64,000 bases of DNA from Anaerolineaceae bacterium UBA5404 (GCA_002409625.1 DHNY01000010.1:155131-219130), one strand, 5' to 3'. Counted from the stretch's first letter, positions 17,395 through 26,063 are shown. Translations and numbers: made by a program. The notes: a model not told the origin generated them from the letters alone.

Positions 17395-18657
17395 TCAGGC
17401 GGTTACCAGTTTTCCCAATAACTGCCCTTTTGGGTTTATTGTCTCTAATTCTACCCGATGAATAGCGTTCTTCAAGTTTCTCTCACTTTTTACAAACACT
17501 CTCAACATGTCTTTGCTTAAACCGGAATAGTAAGCCTCTTCATCTATGCGCAGTTTGCTTTCAAAAAGAACGTCATCCGTTGTATTCAAACGATTCTTTT
17601 GATAGATCAACCCTAAATCTGATAAAAGATTTCTTGCAAGCTGGTTGCGCTCTTTTACAACGCTTTGTTGCACTTGGTGTGGCATTGTCGCTGCATATGT
17701 TCCTGGCATAGGCGAAAAGCTAAACACATGTCCCCCACTTATGCCAGATTCCCGAATAAAAGCCATTGTTTCTTGAAAATCCTGATTGCTTTCGCCAGGA
17801 AAACCCAGCAAAATGTCACTGCTTAAGGCTAGGTGTGGCATACGAGATTGAATCATTTGAAACAGATCTAACAGTCTCGCTTTGTTAATAGGTCTTCGCA
17901 TTGCTTTAAGCACATTATCAGATGCGCTTTGAACTGGTATGTGTAAATGAGAACAAAGCCTGGGCTCATCAAAAAGCGAAATAAGTGCTTCATCAATATC
18001 CCAAGGCTCTATTGAAGATAACCGAATGCGAGGAATGCTACTATTTTTTAATAAAACCTCAATTAATCCACTAAGGCTCTGTTTTGGCACTAAGTCTTTT
18101 CCCCAGCTCCCCAACTGCACACCTGTTAGCACGATTTCTTTAGTATCCAGGTCTTCAAGTTTCTTTATGTAATTGAGGATGTCTTCAATTTGCGCGCTTT
18201 TGGGTAACCCACGGGCGATGGTCGTTAAGCAAAAAGAGCATTGGTTGTAACAACCGTCCTGCACCTTTACAAAAGCCCGCGTGCGTTGACGTTCACCAAG
18301 CAGCGGTTTTTGGTCAATGTCTTGCAAATCCAGAAGCCGATAGTCAAGCAATTCAAACTTGGCATCATTTGTGAGAATTTCGTCTGCTTCCAGCACTTCA
18401 AGCGCATCTTCCAGCATTGCGCTGGGCCAACAACCCATGCCAATAACGGTTGCTTGCGTTTGGCGCTGGTATTTTCGAATCATTTTGCGGGAATCTGCTG
18501 CAGCTTTTTTAGTAACGCAACAGGTATTAACGAAAATACAATCCGCCTCTTCCGACTTATTGACAACAATATCCCCCACCGACATATGTTTCATAGCTAA
18601 CAGGTCAATCTCAGCTTGATTAAGCCGACAACCAACCATATCAAAAAAGACTTTCAT
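17395..18657 (-). CDS. mtaB: tRNA t6A37 methylthiotransferase MtaB
   Basis: Radical-SAM enzyme that converts t6A37 to ms2t6A37 in tRNAs reading ANN codons. The N-terminal UPF0004 domain has cluster cysteines in MVGCRLNQAE and VNTCCVT. The radical-SAM cluster motif CYNQCSFC sits near residue 140, and a C-terminal TRAM-like region follows. Of the MiaB/RimO/MtaB group, the short N-terminus and GCRLNQ favour MtaB. The ATG overlaps the TAA of the upstream lipoprotein gene. The family uses two 4Fe-4S clusters, so the enzyme is oxygen sensitive. Confidence 0.9.
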   Translation of the reverse strand: MKVFFDMVGCRLNQAEIDLLAMKHMSVGDIVVNKSEEADCIFVNTCCVTKKAAADSRKMIRKYQRQTQATVIGMGCWPSAMLEDALEVLEADEILTNDAKFELLDYRLLDLQDIDQKPLLGERQRTRAFVKVQDGCYNQCSFCLTTIARGLPKSAQIEDILNYIKKLEDLDTKEIVLTGVQLGSWGKDLVPKQSLSGLIEVLLKNSSIPRIRLSSIEPWDIDEALISLFDEPRLCSHLHIPVQSASDNVLKAMRRPINKARLLDLFQMIQSRMPHLALSSDILLGFPGESNQDFQETMAFIRESGISGGHVFSFSPMPGTYAATMPHQVQQSVVKERNQLARNLLSDLGLIYQKNRLNTTDDVLFESKLRIDEEAYYSGLSKDMLRVFVKSERNLKNAIHRVELETINPKGQLLGKLVTA

Positions 18658-19325
18658 TAGGGTTTTACAACAATAAAGTCGTTAAAGACGGCTGAAGCGC
18701 TGCCTTCTTCCGAAGTTTCAAGAAAAAGCCCAAGCTCGCCAATAGTGAATTGCTCGTCCTTGACTGTCAAAAGGTCACTTCCATTGACCCCCAGGCTAAG
18801 CATATCGCCATTACATTCGGCAAAAATGGTATTTACGCCATCATTTTGGGCAATTACGTCAGAATAAATAAATTTATCACCAGAAAGCATCGAAGTTTTG
18901 CCATCTTTTACACGATAAATACCAGCATAGCCATCTGTTGAGACGACAAAAGCGTAAAAGTTTTGTTTATCCACATATCGACAAACAAGCCCGTAATTTG
19001 TGTTAATCGGTCCGGTTACTTTTTGTGCCTGAACACTAAATTTGGCATCACTAAAAACCTTGCCGGTGCTTGATACGCTCCGACCATCCGCGGGATTAAT
19101 GGACATAAAATAGCCTTCATCAGAATAGCGTTTGAGCTCGTAAACATTATTCACTTCTTCCCAGTTGGTGGAAGGTTTTGAAAAATCCTCTTCCATTAAG
19201 ACCTGTCCGGAATGCACCCAGGGTAATTTGTCCTGGCTGATTTTACCTTGATGAAAATAAGTACAAGCACTAAGGCTTAGGACTAACAATAGGAATAAAA
19301 AGAGGGTAAGAAAGGTTTTCTTCAT
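18657..19325 (-). CDS. Lipoprotein with concanavalin-like (DUF1080/LamG-type) domain
   Basis: Lipoprotein signal MKKTFLTLF...LSLSAC with the lipid cysteine at residue 21, then about 190 residues of beta-rich sequence. The order of segments (VLMEEDFSKPSTNWEE, FSVQAQKV, YGLVCRYVDKQNFYAFVVSTDG, GELGLFLETSEEGSASAVFNDF) matches 3-keto-disaccharide-hydrolase/LamG-type jelly rolls that may bind carbohydrate. Catalytic function cannot be assigned. The stop overlaps the mtaB start, so the two are cotranslated although functionally unrelated. Confidence 0.75.
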   Translation of the reverse strand: MKKTFLTLFLFLLLVLSLSACTYFHQGKISQDKLPWVHSGQVLMEEDFSKPSTNWEEVNNVYELKRYSDEGYFMSINPADGRSVSSTGKVFSDAKFSVQAQKVTGPINTNYGLVCRYVDKQNFYAFVVSTDGYAGIYRVKDGKTSMLSGDKFIYSDVIAQNDGVNTIFAECNGDMLSLGVNGSDLLTVKDEQFTIGELGLFLETSEEGSASAVFNDFIVVKP

Positions 19326-19360
19326 AGGATATTTAGATGCTTATTAATGTTTTATAAAGC

Positions 19361-19537
19361 AAGCCCCACTATGCCGTGTGCAGGGTGGTTTTGAACCTGC
19401 GATTAAGCAGGATGATCCTACTATCGGGTTCGGTCTTGACTTACTTACGTCTATCACGTCTCCTGAATAAGTTCGGATCCTTTTTTTAGGTGTTGGCCCA
19501 AAACTTATTTGCTGCATCACGAGCACAGCAGGGTAAC
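19361..19537 (-). ncRNA. ssrS: Probable 6S RNA (RNA polymerase mimic)
   Basis: Not coding. On the minus strand the 5' end reads CCCTGCTGTGCTCGTG, very like the CCTGCGGTGTTCGT start of firmicute 6S RNAs. It can pair with the 3' end (CTGCACACGGCATAGTGGGG) to form a closing stem of about 20 bp with two bulges. Inside is a large unpaired region, as expected for a molecule that mimics an open promoter, and a CCTGC-TTAATC-GCAGG hairpin near the 3' side. Upstream on the minus strand are TTCAAA and TATAAA spaced 17 bp. Length about 175 nt is typical. Exact ends are estimated. SRP RNA was considered but its conserved core is absent. Confidence 0.65.
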
Positions 19538-19576
19538 TAATTTATACCACAATGCTACAAATTTTTGAAGTTATGA

Positions 19577-19582
19577 GATAAT
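19577..19582 (+). promoter_or_regulatory. Probable -10 box of thpR (leaderless)
   Basis: GATAAT ends five bases before the ATG and no Shine-Dalgarno is present, so the transcript would start at or next to the first codon; a second ATG follows at once. Confidence 0.4.
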
Positions 19583-19587
19583 GTTTT

Positions 19588-20178
19588 ATGATGCTTAAAT
19601 CCAATAATGAAAAAAGGTTATTTGTTGCCCTGGAACTATCCCAGGAACTTAAAGATTCTGCCATTTTGTTGAAAGATGAAAACCCACTACTAGCAAAAAA
19701 TCGCAATATCCGATGGACTAAAGCCGAGAATTTACATCTCACGCTGTGTTTCCTTGGGAATACAAGAACCTCACTCATTCCAAAAATAATTAAGGAACTT
19801 GATTTCGTAGCAAGGGATTTTGACTCATTTAGTTTGTCATTTTATGGCTTAGGATTATTTTTTACCCAAAATCGACCGCAAGTGATTTGGATTGGCGTGG
19901 AAAATCAAGACCTTTTGCGACCTCTTTACAATAAAACCATTCGAAGAATAAGCATTGTAGATAATATAAAGAAGCCAAGATTTTCACCTCATGTCACGCT
20001 TGCCCGGATTAATGAACGCGCTAGTCAAGAAACGACCGAGATGATAAGGGCTTTAGCATCAAAAAATGAAACAACTAGATTTGGTACATTAAAAGTTGAT
20101 CATATGAGTTTGTTTGAAAGCATTTTAAAACCAACAGGTCCGGTTTATAAAATAATCCACAAATCAGTGCTAAAATAA
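19588..20178 (+). CDS. thpR: RNA 2',3'-cyclic phosphodiesterase
   Basis: 2H-phosphoesterase that opens 2',3'-cyclic phosphates on RNA; first described as a 2'-5' RNA ligase. Both catalytic tetrapeptides are present: HLTL (in LHLTLCFLG, near residue 50) and HVTL (in PHVTLARI, near residue 133). Length (196) is normal. No ribosome site precedes the start. Followed by rsfS 29 bp downstream on the same strand. Confidence 0.9.
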   Translation: MMLKSNNEKRLFVALELSQELKDSAILLKDENPLLAKNRNIRWTKAENLHLTLCFLGNTRTSLIPKIIKELDFVARDFDSFSLSFYGLGLFFTQNRPQVIWIGVENQDLLRPLYNKTIRRISIVDNIKKPRFSPHVTLARINERASQETTEMIRALASKNETTRFGTLKVDHMSLFESILKPTGPVYKIIHKSVLK

Positions 20179-20207
20179 ACTCAGAAAGAACTTAATTGAG
20201 GTGAACA

Positions 20208-20552
20208 CTGGAACCAATTGAACTTGCAAGAAAAATTGCTAACATCCTTGAGGATAAACTCGCTGAAGATATTCTCATTCTGGACATTTCTGAAGTGTCC
20301 GACTTTACAGATTGTTTTGTTATAGCCACTGCATCCAGCCCACGCTTACTACGGAGCTTAATTAAATCTATTGATGAAGAGGTCAAGCAAGATACGGGTT
20401 ACAATCCGGTAATCGAAGGCGCAAATAACGAAGACTGGGTCGTCATGGATTACGCCTTTGTTGTCGTGCACCTATTTTCAGAAGACGCTCGGGACTTCTA
20501 TGACATCGAAGAGCTTTGGGAAACTGGCAAGGTGGTGCTGAGCTTGCAATAA
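20208..20552 (+). CDS. rsfS: Ribosome silencing factor, apparently CTG-initiated
   Basis: Binds uL14 and blocks 50S/30S joining under nutrient limitation. The conserved domain is complete only if translation starts upstream of the first usual start codon: GTG 20295 would remove the first helix and strand (ANILEDKLAEDILILDISE). In the conserved frame a stop (TGA) lies just six bases before CTG 20208, and no ATG, GTG or TTG occurs between that CTG and GTG 20295. A strong GAGGTGA site sits four to five bases before the CTG. CTG is therefore the best start, giving 114 residues. Later marks: FTDCFVIATASS, DWVVMDYAFVVVHLF, YDIEELW. Confidence 0.85.
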   Translation: MEPIELARKIANILEDKLAEDILILDISEVSDFTDCFVIATASSPRLLRSLIKSIDEEVKQDTGYNPVIEGANNEDWVVMDYAFVVVHLFSEDARDFYDIEELWETGKVVLSLQ

Positions 20553-20598
20553 CATAAGATCATTGCAAGCTGGCACCTAATAGTCTGGTTATTGTCTT

Positions 20599-21057
20599 TT
20601 ATTCAAACAACGCTAAAACATCTTTTGCGTGATCCTGGGGTTTGACCTTTTCCAGAATATGCACAACTTTGCCATCTTTGTCGATGATAAAGGTTGTGCG
20701 TTCCATACCCATATACTCACGCCCCATAAATTTCTTTTGCACCCAAACGCCATAAGCTTCAGCTACTTTGTGTTCAACATCGGCAAGCAAGGTAAAAGGC
20801 AAGCTGAATTTGTCTTGAAACTTGGCGTGAGATTTAGCGCTATCTTTGCTTACGCCCAATACGGTAATGCCCTTCTGACGATATTCTGCAAAGCTATCCC
20901 TAAAGCTACAAGCCTGTGCGGTGCAACCTGGCGTATTATCCTTTGGATAAAAGTAAAGCACAACAGGTGTGCCCAGGTAGTCTGACAATTTGTGGGTCTT
21001 TCCTTCTTGATCTTCTAATTCAAATTGTGGTGCGATATCACCAATTTGTGGTTTCAT
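20599..21057 (-). CDS. bcp: Thioredoxin-dependent peroxiredoxin (BCP type)
   Basis: Reduces hydroperoxides. The peroxidatic cysteine is Cys45 and the probable resolving cysteine is Cys50 in PKDNTPGCTAQACSFRD, the alpha-type BCP arrangement. Conserved VVLYFYPKD precedes it and a late FIIDKDGKVVHI strand follows. Length 152. AAGGAG ribosome site precedes the ATG. Lies 18 bp downstream of a membrane protein gene with which it may be cotranscribed. Confidence 0.95.
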   Translation of the reverse strand: MKPQIGDIAPQFELEDQEGKTHKLSDYLGTPVVLYFYPKDNTPGCTAQACSFRDSFAEYRQKGITVLGVSKDSAKSHAKFQDKFSLPFTLLADVEHKVAEAYGVWVQKKFMGREYMGMERTTFIIDKDGKVVHILEKVKPQDHAKDVLALFE

Positions 21058-21075
21058 ATGTATCTCCTTTTCTCG

Positions 21076-21948
21076 TTAAAAAACAAACTTGATGATCAGT
21101 AAGTAGATAAAGCTAATAACCTGCATAACAGCGGTTGCTTTTATCAGTGTAAAGTTTGGTTTCATGCCCAAAATAATACGATTGAGCAAAACCATTTGGA
21201 AAAAACTAATTCCCGCAACCAAAATGAGAGTCCAATGGCTTCTAAAAGTGCCCGAAAAGTAGAGGTAAGCCAGCAAACTGGCATATGCCATTAAAACCAA
21301 AATGCGGTGTAATTGGAGCGTTTGGTCCAAACCTGTTCGCGCAATTAAGCCGTTTTTATTCTCGTTTGGCGCATTGTCGAACTTGGGAAACTCAAAGGTA
21401 ACAAATGAAGCAGATGATAAAAAGAAAATCGGCAACGCCAGCAAATAATGCAGGCCTTCAACGGGTATAGCCTGCACTGATATACCCAGAAGAAGCATTA
21501 GCGGTGAAATAATCAGGCTCTTTAGCAACCACTCAACGGGTTTTAGCAAATTATGTAAAGCCTGGCTTGTTTGCACAAAAGTTAAGATGCTAATTAAACT
21601 AAGCCAAATCAAATTGATTCCAATGAGAACTTGCTGTTTTAACAAAAAGTAAAGACAAGTAAAGATAAGCGCGAGTAAAAACAAAGCAGGGATGTATTGA
21701 ATAGCTTTAATGTTTTTCTTGCCTGTACTAATACGTGTGTTTTCAACCACAGTAGGATTTGACAAGCTATGCGCAATTCTTTGCAATAAATAAATTGAAA
21801 CAAAAAAGGTTAAGGCTGCGAAAAAACTGAGCAAATCCCAGCTGGAAAGCTTATTTTTAGCAAAAAGAGTACCCACTATAAAGACACCCATCCCGCTGAT
21901 AAGGAAAAACCAATCGATTTCCAGCTTGTTATTCTTAAGCATTTTCAT
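21076..21948 (-). CDS. Polytopic membrane protein, possibly UbiA-like
   Basis: 290 residues with eight or nine hydrophobic spans. Size, span pattern and the loop FEFPKFDNAPNENKNGLIARTG resemble the second aspartate region of UbiA prenyltransferases. The first NDxxDxxxD motif is missing, so prenyltransferase activity is doubtful. A TAAAAT box six bases before the ATG and no ribosome site suggest a leaderless transcript. The neighbour downstream is bcp. Function unknown. Confidence 0.6.
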   Translation of the reverse strand: MKMLKNNKLEIDWFFLISGMGVFIVGTLFAKNKLSSWDLLSFFAALTFFVSIYLLQRIAHSLSNPTVVENTRISTGKKNIKAIQYIPALFLLALIFTCLYFLLKQQVLIGINLIWLSLISILTFVQTSQALHNLLKPVEWLLKSLIISPLMLLLGISVQAIPVEGLHYLLALPIFFLSSASFVTFEFPKFDNAPNENKNGLIARTGLDQTLQLHRILVLMAYASLLAYLYFSGTFRSHWTLILVAGISFFQMVLLNRIILGMKPNFTLIKATAVMQVISFIYLLIIKFVF

Positions 21949-21954
21949 ATCGAA

Positions 21955-21960
21955 ATTTTA
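21955..21960 (-). promoter_or_regulatory. Probable -10 box of the UbiA-like gene (leaderless)
   Basis: TAAAAT on the minus strand, six bases before the ATG at 21948; no ribosome site. Confidence 0.4.
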
Positions 21961-21991
21961 GCATAGTAAAAAAATGAATGCCATTAACTGT

Positions 21992-21997
21992 TATAAT
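21992..21997 (+). promoter_or_regulatory. Consensus -10 box, leaderless start of surface protein
   Basis: Perfect TATAAT, eight bases before the ATG at 22006; places the transcript start at the start codon. It diverges from the TAAAAT box at 21955-21960. Confidence 0.55.
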
Positions 21998-22005
21998 ATC
22001 CCGAC

Positions 22006-24234
22006 ATGGAAAAGCGAATTTCAATATCAAATCTCATACTTACGTTGTCTATTATCTTTGGCGCTTTAATAATGTTGATGGTAAGTAGCGATGTTTCTGC
22101 AACCTTGAAACAGAACAAACTACTCCAAACGGATCTATATGTAGCAAACGCCAAGGAAGACTGCATCTCATACGGTGAGACAAATTGCTTTTTCAATGAC
22201 CCTTCCATTGATGAATCGGATGGCGTTGGAACTGGCTTACGCCAAGCCATGCTGCACGCCAAAGAAAACAACCTGCAAAGTGTCAAAATTAACATCATAG
22301 GTCAATATCGCATCAAATCAAACACAGTCTTACTCGATTACCCGGTAACAATAAATGGCATGGAAGGTGCGAAAATACACACCTCTAACACCAACTGTAA
22401 CAATGCCATGCTGAATATTACTGATGAAGTGACCCTCCAAAACCTGCTTATCGATGACGGTATCTGCACAGAAATCTCTCGGGATTTAATACTGGTTGAC
22501 TCGCCAAAAGCTGTTACCATCCGAAACAACACCCTACGGAATGGGAAAAACGCAATCATTTTTAACGATAATACGGGCAATTTATCCCTCTTGTTTAATA
22601 ACATCGAAAACAACAGTGGATTTGCAGCAATACGATCCCAGGATTCCAACTCCGCCATACTCAAGATCACTGCCAATCGGATTGTTAACAACAATAATAA
22701 CGGTGTGCAGGTCAGTTGCGGCACTGAAGTAAAAGGAAATGCTAATCACAACTATTGGGGTGATGGCATATTGCCATCCAATGCAAGCCTGGCATGTAAG
22801 ATCAACGACGCAAAAAGGCTTGGCGCGGAGCCAAAAATGATGACCACAGGCATTGCTGCTGAGAGAATAACCCTGCAAACTGCCTACTCCGAACCTGTGC
22901 TTGAGGGTTTTTCTGCCAAAGCCGATATTGCAGAAGGCACCTTGATTGTGGTTAATCATGGACCTAACCGCCCATTCGAGTCGAGTATTCCCAGCGCCTA
23001 TGAGTTGTCAGCCTGTGGCAATTATTATGATATTTTCATGGATGAAGGTGCGAAACCTGAAACTGTGAGCATCCGTTTTTCATATGATGGATTGGATTGC
23101 GCGGAAGTGGTCGAATCCACATATTATTGCGGTTCCGATAAAGCTTCTAAATATCCTTTGATGTGGTATGACCCTGAATGGAGCCAAACTTATGGCTATG
23201 ATAATGTCGGCGCGCGTCGCGAAGAAGGATCTGTGTTTGAAGGGCAACCGGTTGAATGTAATATCAATGCCAAGACAATCGCAGCTCACATCTCTCGCCC
23301 AATCAGTAACCGGCCAAGTCTTGACTTTGATATGGATTACACACCATTTACAATCGGGTTTGACAAAATCGCATTAAAAAGTTTTGAAGCGTCGGATGTG
23401 AGTAGTTCTTCGATAACCCTTAATTGGATCAGTTTTAGCGAAGCGAATGTAAAACATTTTCGTCTCTTACGCTCCGAAACATTAGAGGGTCCCTACACTT
23501 TACTTGAAGAAAGTTTTTCAAGAGAAGGTGATGCACAAACAGGCGCAAATTACTCTTATACCGACATGGATTTGCTGGCTAAAACAACCTATTATTACAA
23601 GCTTCAGGCTTTCTCAGACGAGACAAGCGTTCAAGATGAATTCGGACCTGTTTCTGAAACAACATCTGAAGAGGCACCTACCCATACACCCACATCCTCA
23701 CCAACGGTGACCTTAACTCAACAAAGTACAAACACGCGCACGTCAACACCAACCAGAACAAGAACGCCAGGAAGACCCACCTCTACACCATACCCCATCC
23801 GGAATACACCAACCCCAACGCGTTTTAATTATCGATACACATCCACGAACACGAGACCCGCGCAAATTAGAACAGCAACGCCATTGCCTGAATTAACACG
23901 TAACGTCCAGAACCAAACCCTAACAGCCTTTTTCATGACCCAAACAATGCGTTATTCAACTCAAAGTGGTACTAAAACACTGGAAAGTGGGTCAAGAACT
24001 GAAACGCCATCACCCGAATCAAGCCCGCAAGCCATTGCAACCAATGAACTTGAAGAGCCAATTATTACAGAGCAAGCAGAACTTATAACGCCAACTGCCA
24101 CATTAAAGCCAGTAACAACCGATAAATCTGATCGTTACGAAGAAAAAGCTGCTCCCAGATGGCCATTTTGGCTTTCAATTCTCTTGTTTGCTGTAATTGG
24201 CATTTTTATATATACACGCAAAAACACACTATAA
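22006..24234 (+). CDS. Cell-surface beta-helix/FnIII protein with C-terminal anchor
   Basis: 742 residues. An N-terminal hydrophobic segment (LILTLSIIFGALIMLMV) acts as signal. Residues about 95-260 read as a right-handed parallel beta-helix, with Asn ladders and the NHNYWGDG turn common to such repeats. A fibronectin-III-like domain lies at about 455-550 (SITLNWISFSEANVKHFRLLR). A Ser/Thr/Pro-rich stalk (about 550-690) follows, then a single membrane span near 717-737 (FWLSILLFAVIGIFIY) with a basic tail. This is the layout of a wall-spanning surface adhesin or carbohydrate-binding protein; no catalytic motif is seen. Confidence 0.8.
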   Translation: MEKRISISNLILTLSIIFGALIMLMVSSDVSATLKQNKLLQTDLYVANAKEDCISYGETNCFFNDPSIDESDGVGTGLRQAMLHAKENNLQSVKINIIGQYRIKSNTVLLDYPVTINGMEGAKIHTSNTNCNNAMLNITDEVTLQNLLIDDGICTEISRDLILVDSPKAVTIRNNTLRNGKNAIIFNDNTGNLSLLFNNIENNSGFAAIRSQDSNSAILKITANRIVNNNNNGVQVSCGTEVKGNANHNYWGDGILPSNASLACKINDAKRLGAEPKMMTTGIAAERITLQTAYSEPVLEGFSAKADIAEGTLIVVNHGPNRPFESSIPSAYELSACGNYYDIFMDEGAKPETVSIRFSYDGLDCAEVVESTYYCGSDKASKYPLMWYDPEWSQTYGYDNVGARREEGSVFEGQPVECNINAKTIAAHISRPISNRPSLDFDMDYTPFTIGFDKIALKSFEASDVSSSSITLNWISFSEANVKHFRLLRSETLEGPYTLLEESFSREGDAQTGANYSYTDMDLLAKTTYYYKLQAFSDETSVQDEFGPVSETTSEEAPTHTPTSSPTVTLTQQSTNTRTSTPTRTRTPGRPTSTPYPIRNTPTPTRFNYRYTSTNTRPAQIRTATPLPELTRNVQNQTLTAFFMTQTMRYSTQSGTKTLESGSRTETPSPESSPQAIATNELEEPIITEQAELITPTATLKPVTTDKSDRYEEKAAPRWPFWLSILLFAVIGIFIYTRKNTL

Positions 24235-24337
24235 CAAAAGAACAAGTCCACAAAAATACGCCTGATATTGACGATTTTTTGACATTCATTAACGCTTATG
24301 CTATTCTATTGTCCTGAGTATTAAATCGGGTCTAAAG

Positions 24338-25168
24338 ATGCAAAAAGAACGCGTTTCTGAAAATGTATATTGGTTCCAAAGCGATGTATATGCCCGTGTA
24401 ACGGCTGGCGCAATCATCGGACCTCAATGGGCTGTCCTTATTGATACGCTTATGCCCGAAGAAACCCCTTACATCAAACATTTCCTCGAATCTGAACTTA
24501 TGGTCCCTGTACGTTATGTGATTAACACCCACCATCACGCCGACCACAGCTGGGGAAATTGCCTCTTTCCAAATGCTACGATCATTGGGCACGATTTATG
24601 TCGTAAACACATGATTCAACGCTCTATGACTGCCCTGGCAGAGGCTATTGAAGGTGGCGCAGATTTTAAAGATATTTGCATTATGCCACCCGACATTACC
24701 GTATCTAACGGCAGTCTCTTTTTAAGAATTGGCAAAAAACAAATCCAAATCTTTGCCACCCCAGGTCATTCTGATGACTCAGTGGCAGTCTTGTTAGAAG
24801 AAGACCGCATTTTATTTGCAGGTGATTCTTTTATGCCGGTTCCCTTCTTCGTCGGCGGTGATTTTGATGTTCTGATGGAAACACTCGTTCGCTACGGCGA
24901 GATGGGGCTTGAAAATATCATTCAAGGACATGGCGATATTATCCTCCGCGGTGAAATTGATGAAAAAATTCAAGCCAACGTTGACTATCTTAATAAAGTC
25001 AAAAAGCTGGTAAAAACGGCAAGCCGAAGACGTTTTCCCTATGAGTTTTTAGCTGAACAAGATATTGAAGAAAGTGGCAAAAACCGGGTTTTACTGGGTG
25101 GCATTGCTGAAGCATTGCACCAACGAAACTTAGCCTGGCTGTATTACAAGACTTTTTCTGAAGATTAA
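24338..25168 (+). CDS. Metallo-beta-lactamase-fold hydrolase
   Basis: 276 residues with the metal motif THHHADHSWGN (near residues 65-75), a later histidine in FATPGHSDDSV, the aspartate FAGDSFMP and a final IIQGHGDI. All metal ligands of the fold are present, so it is probably an active Zn or Fe hydrolase, but the substrate is not readable. Glyoxalase-II- or SoxH-like enzymes are candidates. Its stop overlaps by two bases the stop of the convergent membrane-protein gene. Confidence 0.88.
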   Translation: MQKERVSENVYWFQSDVYARVTAGAIIGPQWAVLIDTLMPEETPYIKHFLESELMVPVRYVINTHHHADHSWGNCLFPNATIIGHDLCRKHMIQRSMTALAEAIEGGADFKDICIMPPDITVSNGSLFLRIGKKQIQIFATPGHSDDSVAVLLEEDRILFAGDSFMPVPFFVGGDFDVLMETLVRYGEMGLENIIQGHGDIILRGEIDEKIQANVDYLNKVKKLVKTASRRRFPYEFLAEQDIEESGKNRVLLGGIAEALHQRNLAWLYYKTFSED

Positions 25169-25989
25169 ACCAATTTTGTAAAAAGAATTAATAAAGCAAT
25201 AAACAGCGCCAAGGCTAATGGCTCTATATAAAGGTGTTTGCGATCGCCTTGTCCTATCCTGGTAACCAAGGCATTGCCTGTAAAGAGAACTGCTGTCAAA
25301 ATCAAACCATATTGGTTGGGTGTAATAAAAAGATAATACAAGGCAATGGCAAATTGAGTACAAAGCACCACAACTACTGCGATCCAAAATGAGCGAAATT
25401 TTCCTTCACTTCGAAGAAAAATTGTCCGATACGAAACAAAGGCAGATGCTAACATAATGCCAGGTATCAAAATGAAAAACCGTGTGACTGAAGCACGTAA
25501 AGCAATCACAAAAGCCAAAAATAAGGCATGTGCCAATGCTATGAGTAGAACGGAAAAAATAGTGCTGCCGCTTACACTCTCTTTTAGGATCTGGTATTCA
25601 GAGTAAAAAACGACCGTATAAGCAAATAGCCCTATCGCAAAAATACCCCACCATGCCAAACTTTTATCCGTTTGAATCAATATGAGCGCAAAGATGAGGA
25701 TGGTAATTGTTGGTAAAACGATATTAGGAACAACCTGCCGCACAAGCCAGGCTTTTCTTGAAACATCAGGGTTGGTTATGAGAACCCAATAAGACCCAAC
25801 AACACTAATGCCGGCAATAAAAAAGGGAATAAGTTGAATGGCAGAAAAAGTAAATGCTATCCCAAATAGATTAAGGCTTACACTTGCCGGCTCAGCAGGA
25901 AGGAAAAAAAAGATGCTTAAATTCAACGCCAACAAAGCAGTCACAATGCTAAATTGTCTTAGAGCTGGCTTGGTTTTATTGCTATCCAT
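25165..25989 (-). CDS. Polytopic membrane protein of unknown function
   Basis: About 274 residues from ATG 25989 (MDSNKTKPALRQ), with roughly eight hydrophobic spans and short loops. No motif recognised. ATG 25989 is preferred because TAGAAT lies eight bases upstream, matching the leaderless pattern of neighbours; a longer frame reaches 26022. The stop overlaps that of the convergent hydrolase. It is divergent from another membrane-protein gene 75 bp away. Confidence 0.6.
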   Translation of the reverse strand: MDSNKTKPALRQFSIVTALLALNLSIFFFLPAEPASVSLNLFGIAFTFSAIQLIPFFIAGISVVGSYWVLITNPDVSRKAWLVRQVVPNIVLPTITILIFALILIQTDKSLAWWGIFAIGLFAYTVVFYSEYQILKESVSGSTIFSVLLIALAHALFLAFVIALRASVTRFFILIPGIMLASAFVSYRTIFLRSEGKFRSFWIAVVVVLCTQFAIALYYLFITPNQYGLILTAVLFTGNALVTRIGQGDRKHLYIEPLALALFIALLILFTKLV

Positions 25990-25997
25990 CACAGCTG

Positions 25998-26003
25998 ATT
26001 CTA
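25998..26003 (-). promoter_or_regulatory. Possible -10 box for the 274-aa membrane protein
   Basis: TAGAAT on the minus strand, eight bases before ATG 25989. Confidence 0.3.
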
Positions 26004-26048
26004 TCATGATTATGAGAAGCAAAACTGTCGTTTTTCCTCGATAGATGG

Positions 26049-26054
26049 TATAAT
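26049..26054 (+). promoter_or_regulatory. Consensus -10 box, leaderless start of gene at 26064
   Basis: Perfect TATAAT, nine bases before the ATG; no ribosome site. Confidence 0.5.
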
Positions 26055-26063
26055 TTAAAGGTT

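Noticed and set aside
17100..17400. Chromosome origin next to rpmH
   Set aside because: No dnaA gene or cluster of DnaA boxes was seen; the upstream neighbour is mtaB.
19344..19526. 60-codon minus-strand frame inside the 6S RNA candidate
   Set aside because: The region has strong long-range pairing and no ribosome site; structured RNA explains it better than coding.
19361..19537. SRP (4.5S) RNA interpretation
   Set aside because: The conserved SRP core (GGTCAGG...GGAAG...AGCAGCC) is not present; the closing stem and 5' sequence fit 6S RNA.
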